A stretch of 64,000 nucleotides of DNA from Auanema rhodensis. Lineage: Eukaryota; Nematoda; Chromadorea; Rhabditida; Rhabditidae. This document shows, piece after piece, positions 53,301 through 64,000 of the stretch. Position numbers and translations under genes: made by a program. The stretch is taken from positions 3,916,501-3,980,500 of the forward strand of contig OZ059900.1 in NCBI GenBank assembly GCA_964057225.1. Direction: 5' to 3'. The notes beneath the pieces were generated by a model. That model worked only from the letters and a program-made list of their open reading frames with translations. It made no database searches and was not told the origin of the DNA. Positions within the stretch are counted from its first letter, which is position 1. Each line of letters starts with the position of its first letter.

Positions 53301-56300
53301 CTTTTGTTGTCATAGAAAATAAAACTATGCTTTTGATCATAGATATGAGCGATTTAGCCAAATTGGACTCAAAACTCGGAAAATTCAAAAATTCTTTCTA
53401 TTTTCGACCTTTTTTGATCAAAATGAATAAATATCAGTGCAAACTTGTAAAAATAGACTTATTTCGTGTATTATGTGTTTGATTCTCAAATCTTAGCAAA
53501 TATGATCAAAATTTACAAGTATTACAGATTTTGTACCAAAAATCGGTGAGTATATGGTGTTAGAGGCATAAAAACGACCATACTTAGTGTAGTAATGCTA
53601 TTAGAGTGAAATTCAGTGATTTAAACATTATTAGTGTTCAATTAATGACTTTTGTTGTCATAGACAATAAAACTATGCTTTTGATCATATATATGAGCGA
53701 TTTAGCCAAATTGGACTCAAAACTCGAAAAATTCAAAAATTCTTTCTATTTTCGACCTTTTTTGATCAAAATGAATAAATATCAGTGCAAACTCATAAAA
53801 ATAGACTGATTTTGTGTATTGTATGTTTGATTCTCAAATCGTAACAAATTTGATCAAAATTTACGAGTATCACAGAATTTGTTCCAAAAATCGGTGAGTA
53901 TATGGTGTTAGAGGCATAAAAACGACCATACTTAGTGTAGTAATGCTATTAGAGTGAAATTCAGTGATTTAAACATTATTAGTGTATATTTGGAGACTTT
54001 CGTTATCACAGACAATAAAACTATGCTTTTGATCATAGATATGAGCGATTTAGCCAAATTAGACTCAAAACTCGGAAATTTCAAAAATTCTTTCTATTTT
54101 CGACCTTTTTTGATCAAAATGAATAAATATCAGTGCAAACTCGTAAAAATATACTGATTTTGTGTATTATGTGTTTGATTCTCGAATCTTAGCAAATATG
54201 ATCAAAATTTACAAGTATTACAGATTGTGTACCAAAAATCGGTGAGTATATGGTGTTAGAGGCATAAAAACGACCATACTTAGTGTAGTAATGCTATTAG
54301 AGTGAAATTCAGTGATTTAAACATTATTAGTGTTTAATTAATGACTTTTGTTGTTATAGACAATAAAACTATGCTTTTGATCATATATATGAGCGATTTA
54401 TACAAATTGGACTCAAAACTCGGAAAATTCAAAAATTCTGTCTATTTTCGACCTTTTTTGATCAAAATGAATAAATATTACTGCAAACTCATAAAAATAG
54501 ACTGATTTTGTATATTGTGTGTTTGATTCTCAAATCGTAACAAATTTGATCAAAATTTACGAGTATCACAGAATTTGTTCCAAAAATCGGTGAGTATATG
54601 GTGTTAGAGGCATAAAAACGACCATACTTAGTGTAGTAATGCTATTAGAGTGAAATTCAGTGATTTAAACATTATTAGTGTATATTTGGAGACTTTCGTT
54701 ATCACAGACAATAAAACTATGCTTTTGATCATAGATATGAGCGATTTAGCCAAATTGGACTCAAAACTCGGAAAATTCAAAAATTCTTTCTATTTTCGAC
54801 CTTTTTTGATCAAAATGAATAAATATCAGTGCAGACTCATGAAAATAGACTGATTTTGTGTATTGTGTGTTTGATTCTCAAATCGTAACAAATATGATCA
54901 AAATTTACGAGTATCACAGAATTTGTACCAAAAATCGGTGAGTATATGGTGTTAAAGGCAAAAAACGACCATACTTAGTGTAGTAATGCTATTAGAGTGA
55001 AATTCAGTGATTTAAACATTATTAGTGTTTTCTTAATGACTTTTGTTGTCATAGACAATAAAACTATGCTTTTGATCATATATATGAGCGATTTAGCCAA
55101 ATTGGACTCAAAACTCGGAAAATTCAAAAATTCTGTCTATTTTCGACCTTTTTTGATCAAAATGAATAAATATCAGTGCAAACTTGTAAAAATAGACTTA
55201 TTTCGTGTATTATGTGTTTGATTCTCGAATCTTAGCAAATATGATCAAAATTTACAAGTATTACAGATTTTGTACCAAAAATCGGTGAGTATATGGTGTT
55301 AGAGGCATAAAAACGACCATACTTAGTGTAGTTTTGCTATTAGAGTGAAATTCAGTGATTTAAACATTATTAGTGTTCAATTAATGACTTTTGTTGTCAT
55401 AGACAATAAAACTATGCTTTTGATCATATATATGAGCGATTTAGCCAAATTGGACTCAAAACTCGAAAAATTCAAAAATTCTTTCTATTTTCGACCTTTT
55501 TTGATCAAAATGAATAAATATCAGTGCAGACTCATGAAAATAAACTGATTTTGTGTATTGTGTGTTTGATTCTCAAATCGTAACAAATATGATCAAAATT
55601 TACGAGTATCACAGAATTTGTACCAAAAATCGGTGAGTATATGGTGTTAAAGGCAAAAAACGACCATACTTAGTGTAGTAATGCTATTAGAGTGAAATTC
55701 AGTGATTTAAACATTATTAGTGTTTTCTTAATGACTTTTGTTGTCATAGACAATAAAACTATGCTTTTGATCATATATATGAGCGATTTAGCCAAATTGG
55801 ACTCAAAACTCGGAAAATTCAAAAATTCTTTCTATTTTCGACCTTTTTTGATCAAAATGAATAAATATCAGTGCAAACTCATAAAAATAGACTGATTTTG
55901 TGTATTGTGTGTTTGATTCTCAAATCGTAACAAATATGATCAAAATTTACGAGTATTACAGATTTTGTACCAAAAATCGGTGAGTATATGGTGTTAGAGG
56001 CATAAAAACGACCATACTTAGTGTAGTAATGCTATTAGAGTGAAATTCAGTGATTTAAACATTATTAGTGTTTTCTTAATGACTTTTGTTGTCATAGACA
56101 ATAAAACTATGCTTTTGATCATATATATGAGCGATTTAGCCAAATTGGACTCAAAACTCGGAAAATTCAAAAATTCTGTCTATTTTCGACCTTTTTTGAT
56201 CAAAATGAATAAATATTACTGCAAACTCATAAAAATAGACTGATTTTGTATATTGTGTGTTTGATTCTCAAATCGTAACAAATTTGATCAAAATTTACGA

Positions 56301-56996
56301 GTATCACAGAATTTGTACCAAAAATCGGTGAGTATATGGTGTTAAAGGCAAAAAACGACCATACTTAGTGTAGTAATGCTATTAGAGTGAAATTCAGTGA
56401 TTTAAACATTATTAGTGTTTTCTTAATGACTTTTGTTGTCATAGACAATAAAACTATGCTTTTGATCATATATATGAGCGATTTAGCCAAATTGGACTCA
56501 AAACTCGGAAAATTCAAAAATTCTTTCTATTTTCGACCTTTTTTGATCAAAATGAATAAATATCAGTGCAAACTCATAAAAATAGACTGATTTTGTGTAT
56601 TGTGTGTTTGATTCTCAAATCGTAACAAATATGATCAAAATTTACGAGTATTACAGATTTTGTACCAAAAATCGGTGAGTATATGGTGTTAGAGGCATAA
56701 AAACGACCATACTTAGTGTAGTAATGCTATTAGAGTGAAATTCAGTGATTTAAACATTATTAGTGTTTTCTTAATGACTTTTGTTGTCATAGACAATAAA
56801 ACTATGCTTTTGATCATATATATGAGCGATTTAGCCAAATTGGACTCAAAACTCGGAAAATTCAAAAATTCTGTCTATTATCGACCTTTTTTGATCAAAA
56901 TGAATAAATATCAGTGCAAACTCATAAAAATAGACTGATTTTGTGTATTGTATGTTTGATTCTCAAATCGTAACAAATTTGATCAAAATTTACGAG
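50392..56996 (+). repeat. Block C: 12-monomer unit plus a 7-monomer partial unit (6,605 bp)
   Basis: 50392-54563 is a 12-mer of 4,172 bp whose last three monomers are the recombinant types of 46916-47958, not the GAGCCATAAAAAC module. From 54564 a new unit starts with TATATTTGGAGAC. It runs normally for five monomers, then repeats a two-monomer step (about 55607-56301 again from about 56302). A private GTAGTTTTGC replaces GTAGTAATGC near 55330. Confidence 0.85.
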
Positions 56997-59900
56997 TATC
57001 ACAGAATTTGTTCCAAAAATCGGTGAGTATATGGTGTTAGAGGCATAAAAACGACCATACTTAGTGTAGTAATGCTATTAGAGTGAAATTCAGTGATTTA
57101 AACATTATTAGTGTATATTTGGAGACTTTCGTTATCACAGACAATAAAACTATGCTTTTGATCATAGATATGAGCGATTTAGCCAAATTGGACTCAAAAC
57201 TCGGAAAATTCAAAAATTCTTTCTATTTTCGACCTTTTTTGATCAAAATGAATAAATATCAGTGCATACTTGTAAAAATAGACTTATTTCGTGTATTATG
57301 TGTTTGATTCTCGAATCTTAGCAAATATGATCAAAATTTACAAGTATTACAGATTTTGTACCAAAAATCGGTGAGTATATGGTGTTAGAGGCATAAAAAC
57401 GACCATACTTAGTGTAGTAATGCTATTAGAGTGAAATTCAGTGATTTAAACATTATTAGTGTTCAATTAATGACTTTTGTTGTCATAGACAATAAAACTA
57501 TGCTTTTGATCATATATATGAGCGATTTAGCCAAATTGGACTCAAAACTCGAAAAATTCAAAAATTCTTTCTATTTTCGACCTTTTTTGATCAAAATGAA
57601 TAAATATCAGTGCAAACTCATAAAAATAGACTGATTTTGTGTATTGTGTGTTTGATTCTCAAATCGTAACAAATATGATCAAAATTTACGAGTATTACAG
57701 ATTTTGTACCAAAAATCGGTGAGTATATGGTGTTAGAGGCATAAAAACGACCATACTTAGTGTAGTAATGCTATTAGAGTGAAATTCAGTGATTTAAACA
57801 TTATTAGTGTTTTCTTAATGACTTTTGTTGTCATAGACAATAAAACTATGCTTTTGATCATATATATGAGCGATTTAGCCAAATTGGACTCAAAACTCGG
57901 AAAATTCAAAAATTCTGTCTATTTTCGACCTTTTTTGATCAAAATGAATAAATATTACTGCAAACTCATAAAAATAGACTGATTTTGTATATTGTGTGTT
58001 TGATTCTCAAATCGTAACAAATTTGATCAAAATTTACGAGTATCACAGAATTTGTACCAAAAATCGGTGAGTATATGGTGTTAAAGGCAAAAAACGACCA
58101 TACTTAGTGTAGTAATGCTATTAGAGTGAAATTCAGTGATTTAAACATTATTAGTGTTTTCTTAATGACTTTTGTTGTCATAGACAATAAAACTATGCTT
58201 TTGATCATATATATGAGCGATTTAGCCAAATTGGACTCAAAACTCGGAAAATTCAAAAATTCTTTCTATTTTCGACCTTTTTTGATCAAAATGAATAAAT
58301 ATCAGTGCAAACTCATAAAAATAGACTGATTTTGTGTATTGTGTGTTTGATTCTCAAATCGTAACAAATATGATCAAAATTTACGAGTATTACAGATTTT
58401 GTACCAAAAATCGGTGAGTATATGGTGTTAGAGGCATAAAAACGACCATACTTAGTGTAGTAATGCTATTAGAGTGAAATTCAGTGATTTAAACATTATT
58501 AGTGTTTTCTTAATGACTTTTGTTGTCATAGACAATAAAACTATGCTTTTGATCATATATATGAGCGATTTAGCCAAATTGGACTCAAAACTCGGAAAAT
58601 TCAAAAATTCTGTCTATTTTCGACCTTTTTTGATCAAAATGAATAAATATTACTGCAAACTCATAAAAATAGACTGATTTTGTATATTGTGTGTTTGATT
58701 CTCAAATCGTAACAAATTTGATCAAAATTTACGAGTATCACAGAATTTGTTCCAAAAATCGGTGAGTATATGGTGTTAGAGGCATAAAAACGACCATACT
58801 TAGTGTAGTAATGCTATTAGAGTGAAATTCAGTGATTTAAACATCATTAATGTTTAATTAATGACTTTTGTTGTCATAGACAATAAAACTATGCTTTTGA
58901 TCATATATATGAGCGATTTAGCCAAATTGGACTCAAAACTCGGAAATTTCAAAAATGCTTTCTATTTTCGACCTTTTTTGATCAAAACGAATAAATATCA
59001 GTGCAGACTCATGAAAATAGACTGATTTTGTGTATTGTGTGTTTGATTCTCAAATCGTAACAAATATGATCAAAATTTACGAGTATCACAGAATTTGTAC
59101 CAAAAATCGGTGAGTATATGGTGTTAAAGGCGAAAAACGACCATACTTAGTGTAGTAATGCTATTTGAGCGAAATTCAGTGATTTAAACATTATTAGTGT
59201 TTAATTAATGACTTTTGTTGTTATAGACAATAAAACTATGCTTTTGATCATATATATGAGCGATTTATACAAATTGGACTCAAAACTCGGAAAATTCAAA
59301 AATTCTGTCTATTATCGACCTTTTTTGATCAAAATGAATAAATATTAGTGCAAACTCATAAAAATAGACTGATTTTGTGTATTGTATGTTTGATTCTCGA
59401 ATCTTAACAAATATGATCAAAATTTACGAGTATCACGGAATTTGTACCAAAAATCGGTGAGTATATGGTGTTAAAGGCATAAAAATGACCATACTTAGTG
59501 TAGGAATGCATTTTGAGCGAAATTCAGTGATTTAAACATCATTAGTGTTTATTTAATGACTTTTGTTGTTATAGACAATAAAACTATGCTTTTGATCATA
59601 TATATGAGCGATTTAGCCAAATTGGACTCAAAACTCGGAAAATTCAAAAATTCTGTCTATTTTCGACCTTTTTTGATCAAAATGAATAAATATTAGTGCA
59701 AACTCATAAAATTAGACTGATTTTGTGTATTGTGTGTTTGATTCTCAAATCGTAACAAATATGATCAAAATTTACGAGTATCACAGAATTTGTACCAAAA
59801 ATCGGTGAGTATATGGTGTTAAAGGTAAAAAACGACCATACTTAGTGTAGTAATGCTATTTGAGCGAAATTCAGTGATTTAAACATCATTAGTGTTTAAT

Positions 59901-60473
59901 CAGTGACTTTTGTTGTCATAGAAAATAAAACTATGCTTTTGATCATAGATATGAGCGATTTAGCCAAATTGGACTCAAAACTCGGAAAATTCAAAAATTC
60001 TTTCTATTTTCGACCTTTTTTGATCAAAATGAATAAATATCAGTGCAAACTTGTAAAAATAGACTTATTTCGTGTATTATGTGTTTGATTCTCGAATCTT
60101 AGCAAATATGATCAAAATTTACAAGTATTACAGATTTTGTACCAAAAATCGGTGAGTATATGGTGTTAGAGGCATAAAAACGACCATACTTAGTGTAGTA
60201 ATGCTATTAGAGTGAAATTCAGTGATTTAAACATTATTAGTGTTCAATTAATGACTTTTGTTGTCATAGACAATAAAACTATGCTTTTGATCATATATAT
60301 GAGCGATTTAGCCAAATTGGACTCAAAACTCGAAAAATTCAAAAATTCTTTCTATTTTCGACCTTTTTTGATCAAAATGAATAAATATCAGTGCAGACTC
60401 ATGAAAATAGACTGATATTGTGTATTGTGTGTTTGATTCTCAAATCGTAACAAATATGATCAAAATTTACGAG
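56997..60473 (+). repeat. Block C mosaic unit with local two-monomer expansions
   Basis: Begins with a TATATTTGGAGAC monomer fused to the TTGTAAAAATAGACTTATTTC tail of the AGAAAATAAAAC monomer. It passes through repeated TTTTCTTAATG monomers near 57800, 58150 and 58495, then is collinear with 51868-53600 at an offset of 6,606 bp. A private TATCACGGAATTTG (near 59437) replaces TATCACAGAATTTG. Confidence 0.82.
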
Positions 60474-61516
60474 TATCACAGAATTTGTACCAAAAATCGG
60501 TGAGTATATGGTGTTAAAGGCAAAAAACGACCATACTTAGTGTAGTAATGCTATTAGAGTGAAATTCAGTGATTTAAACATTATTAGTGTTTTCTTAATG
60601 ACTTTTGTTGTCATAGACAATAAAACTATGCTTTTGATCAAATATATGAGCGATTTAGCCAAATTGGACTCAAAACTCGGAAAATTCAAAAATTCTTTCT
60701 ATTTTCGACCTTTTTTGATCAAAATGAATAAATATCAGTGCAAACTCATAAAAATAGACTGATTTTGTGTATTGTGTGTTTGATTCTCAAATCGTAACAA
60801 ATATGATCAAAATTTACGAGTATTACAGATTTTGTACCAAAAATCGGTGAGTATATGGTGTTAGAGGCATAAAAACGACCATACTTAGTGTAGTAATGCT
60901 ATTAGAGTGAAATTCAGTGATTGAAACATTATTAGTGTTTTCTTAATGACTTTTGTTGTCATAGACAATAAAACTATGCTTTTGATCATATATATGAGCG
61001 ATTTAGCCAAATTGGACTCAAAACTCGAAAAATTCAAAAATTCTTTCTATTTTCGACCTTTTTTGATCAAAATGAATAAATATCAGTGCAAACTCATAAA
61101 AATAGACTGATTTTGTGTATTGTATGTTTGATTCTCGAATCTTAACAAATATGATCAAAATTTACGAGTATCACAGATTTTGTACCAAAAATCGGTGAAT
61201 CTATGGTGTTAAAGGTATAAAAACGACCATACTTAGTGTAGTAATGCTATTTAAGCGAAATTCAGTGATTTAAACATCATTAATGTTTAATTAATGACTT
61301 TTGTTGTCATAGACAATAAAACTATGCTTTTGATCATATATATGAGCGATTTAGCCAAATTGGACTCAAAACTCGGAAATTTCAAAAATTCTTTCTATTT
61401 TCGACCTTTTTTGATCAAAATGAATAAATATCAGTGCAGACTCATGAAAATAGACTGATTTTGTGTATTGTGTGTTTGATTCTCAAATCGTAACAAATAT
61501 GATCAAAATTTACGAG
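60474..61516 (+). repeat. Three-monomer duplication at the right edge, left copy (1,043 bp)
   Basis: Three monomers: a TTTTCTTAATG type, a second TTTTCTTAATG type with ACTCGAAAAATTC and private GATTGAAAC, and a GTGAATCTATGG/GGTATAAAAACG type starting at 61169. The triplet is repeated at 61517-62558. Confidence 0.85.
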
Positions 61517-62558
61517 TATCACAGAATTTGTACCAAAAATCGGTGAGTATATGGTGTTAAAGGCAAAAAACGACCATACTTAGTGTAGTAATGCTATTAG
61601 AGTGAAATTCAGTGATTTAAACATTATTAGTGTTTTCTTAATGACTTTTGTTGTCATAGACAATAAAACTATGCTTTTGATCATATATATGAGCGATTTA
61701 GCCAAATTGGACTCAAAACTCGGAAAATTCAAAAATTCTTTCTATTTTCGACCTTTTTTGATCAAAATGAATAAATATCAGTGCAAACTCATAAAAATAG
61801 ACTGATTTTGTGTATTGTGTGTTTGATTCTCAAATCGTAACAAATATGATCAAAATTTACGAGTATTACAGATTTTGTACCAAAAATCGGTGAATCTATG
61901 GTGTTAAAGGTATAAAAACGACCATACTTAGTGTAGTAATGCTATTAGAGTGAAATTCAGTGATTTAAACATTATTAGTGTTTTCTTAATGACTTTGTTG
62001 TCATAGACAATAAAACTATGCTTTTGATCATATATATGAGCGATTTAGCCAAATTGGACTCAAAACTCGAAAAATTCAAAAATTCTTTCTATTTTCGACC
62101 TTTTTTGATCAAAATGAATAAATATCAGTGCAAACTCATAAAAATAGACTGATTTTGTGTATTGTATGTTTGATTCTCGAATCTTAACAAATATGATCAA
62201 AATTTACGAGTATCACAGATTTTGTACCAAAAATCGGTGAATCTATGATGTTAAAGGTATAAAAACGACCATACTTAGTGTAGTAATGCTATTTAAGCGA
62301 AATTCAGTGATTTAAACATCATTAATGTTTAATTAATGACTTTTGTTGTCATAGACAATAAAACTATGCTTTTGATCATATATATGAGCGATTTAGCCAA
62401 ATTGGACTCAAAACTCGGAAATTTCAAAAATTCTTTCTATTTTCGACCTTTTTTGATCAAAATGAATAAATATCAGTGCAGACTCATGAAAATAGACTGA
62501 TTTTGTGTATTGTGTGTTTGATTCTCAAATCGTAACAAATATGATCAAAATTTACGAG
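61517..62558 (+). repeat. Three-monomer duplication at the right edge, right copy (1,042 bp)
   Basis: Repeats 60474-61516 with one base fewer, because GACTTTGTTG near 61993 lacks a T of GACTTTTGTTG. Its middle monomer also begins with GTGAATCTATGG/GGTATAAAAACG in place of GTGAGTATATGG/GGCATAAAAACG, so it is a hybrid of the second and third monomers of the left copy. CTATGATG near 62247 is a private change. Confidence 0.82.
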
Positions 62559-64000
62559 TATCACAGAATTTGTACCAAAAATCGGTGAGTATATGGTGTT
62601 AAAGGCGAAAAACGACCATACTTAGTGTAGTAATGCTATTTGAGCGAAATTCAGTGATTTAAACATTATTAGTGTTTAATTAATGACTTTTGTTGTTATA
62701 GACAATAAAACTATGCTTTTGATCATATATATGAGCGATTTATACAAATTGGACTCAAAACTCGGAAAATTCAAAAATTCTGTCTATTATCGACCTTTTT
62801 TGATCAAAATGAATAAATATTAGTGCAAACTCATAAAAATAGACTGATTTTGTGTATTGTATGTTTGATTCTCGAATCTTAACAAATATGATCAAAATTT
62901 ACGAGTATCACAGAATTTGTACCAAAAATCGGTGAGTATATGGTGTTAAAGGCATAAAAATGACCATACTTAGTGTAGGAATGCATTTTGAGCGAAATTC
63001 AGTGATTTAAACATCATTAGTGTTTAATTAATGACTTTTGTTGTTATAGACAATAAAACTATGCTTTTGATCATATATATGAGCGATTTAGCCAAATTGG
63101 ACTCAAAACTCGGAAATTTCAAAAATTCTTTCTATTTTCGACCTTTTTTGATCAAAATGAATAAATATCAGTGCAGACTCATGAAAATAGACTGATTTTG
63201 TGTATTGTGTGTTTGATTCTCAAATCGTAACAAATATGATCAAAATTTACGAGTATCACAGAATTTGTACCAAAAATCGGTGAGTATATGGTGTTAAAGG
63301 CAAAAAACGACCATACTTAGTGTAGTAATGCTATTTGAGCGAAATTCAGTTATTTAAACATCATTAGTGTTTAATTAATGACTTTTAATGTTATAGACAA
63401 TAAAACTATGCTTTTGATCGTATATATGAGCGATTTATACAAATTGGACTCAAAACTCGGAAAATTCAAAAATTCTGTCTATTTTCGACCTTTTTTGATC
63501 AAAATGAATAAATATTAGTGCAAACTCATAAAAATAGACTGATTTTGTGTATTGTGTGTTTGATTCTCAAATCGTAACAAATATGATCAAAATTTACGAG
63601 TATCACAGAATTTGTACCAAAAATCGGTGAGTATATGGTGTTAAAGGCAAAAAACGACCATACTTAGTGTAGTAATGCTATTTGAGCGAAATTCAGTGAT
63701 TTAAACATCATTTGTGTTTAATTAATGACTTTTGTTGTCATAGACAATGAAACTATGCTTTTGATCATATATATGAGCGATTTAGCCAAATTGGACTCAA
63801 AACTCGGAAATTTAAAAAATTCTTTCTATTTTCGACCTTTTTTGATCAAAATGAATAAATATTAGTGCAAACTCGTAAAAATAGACTGATTTTGTGTATT
63901 GTGTGTTTGATTCTCGAATCTTAACAAATATGATCACATTTTACGAGTATTACAGATTTTGTACCAAAAATCGGTGAGTATATGGTGTTAAAGGCAAAAA
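62559..64000 (+). repeat. Right-end monomers with block C then block A variants
   Basis: The first two monomers have the GGCGAAAAACG/ATTATCGACC and AAAATGACC/GTAGGAATGCAT markers of block C. The next ones have TCAGTTATTTAAAC and GATCGTATAT, a combination found in block A near 2530 and 10175. Private variants are ACTTTTAATGTTATAG near 63385, AATTTAAAAAATTC near 63812 and GATCACATTTTACG near 63936. The array continues past the window edge. Confidence 0.85.

Larger units (their letters stand above)
1..64000 (+). repeat. Satellite DNA array, ~348-bp monomer, about 184 copies
   Basis: The same 347-348-bp sequence recurs head to tail across the whole window; for example, the words TGTACCAAAAATCGG and GGACTCAAAACTCG return once per monomer from the first base to the last. 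All monomers face the same way and no unrelated sequence separates them. Length differences are mostly single bases, chiefly GGCAAAAAACG versus GGCATAAAAACG and GATTTAGCC versus GATTAACC. GC is about 29%, counted by hand on the first monomer. This is typical of eukaryotic heterochromatic satellite. No stretch over 300 bases holds anything else. The family name and species cannot be determined from the sequence. Confidence 0.98.

Noticed and set aside
1-64000. CRISPR array
   Set aside because: The repeat is about 348 bp with no unique spacers between copies. The variable stretches are related monomer variants, not spacers.
1-64000. Tandem gene family or rDNA-like spacer array
   Set aside because: No conserved long coding frame, no rRNA or tRNA features and no unique spacer; the repeat unit itself fills the whole sequence.

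Overview
The whole 64-kb window is a single uninterrupted tandem array of AT-rich satellite DNA. About 184 monomers of 347-348 bp lie head to tail in the same orientation. I found no gene, RNA gene, transposon, CRISPR array or unique sequence. A hand count of monomer 1-348 gives about 29% GC. Length, uniformity and higher-order structure point to constitutive heterochromatin (centromeric, pericentromeric or subtelomeric) of a eukaryote. The sequence alone does not let me name the species or a known satellite family.

The monomers are organised into higher-order repeats (HORs). Block A (1 to about 16.46 kb) is a 22-monomer HOR of 7,645 bp: two full copies plus the start of a third, which breaks off at a 3-monomer deletion. 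A transition zone (about 16.0-20.2 kb) holds a 2,430-bp displaced duplication with a nested 694-bp, 2-monomer duplication. Block B (about 19.5-32.7 kb) alternates a 6-monomer unit (2,085 bp) and a 9-monomer unit (3,128 bp), together a 15-mer of 5,213 bp. One 9-mer has lost a monomer. Block C (about 31.6-61.2 kb) is built on a 12-monomer HOR of 4,171 bp, with an 8-monomer deletion derivative and a 19-monomer derivative of about 6,604 bp. The right end (60.5-64.0 kb) has a 3-monomer duplication and monomers carrying block-A variants again.

There is no cooperating gene set. Most monomers have a 61-88-codon open frame on the + strand, but it is closed by fixed stops or a frameshift in several monomer classes, so I do not call it coding. 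Possible function lies in the repeated short elements. Each typical monomer has three GATC-centred sites in near-dyad symmetry, an AATAAA followed by a GT-rich stretch, a donor-like GGTGAGTAT, and strongly conserved blocks between variable ones. The clearest information in the window is recombinational history: clean in-register deletions, duplications and a short conversion-like patch.
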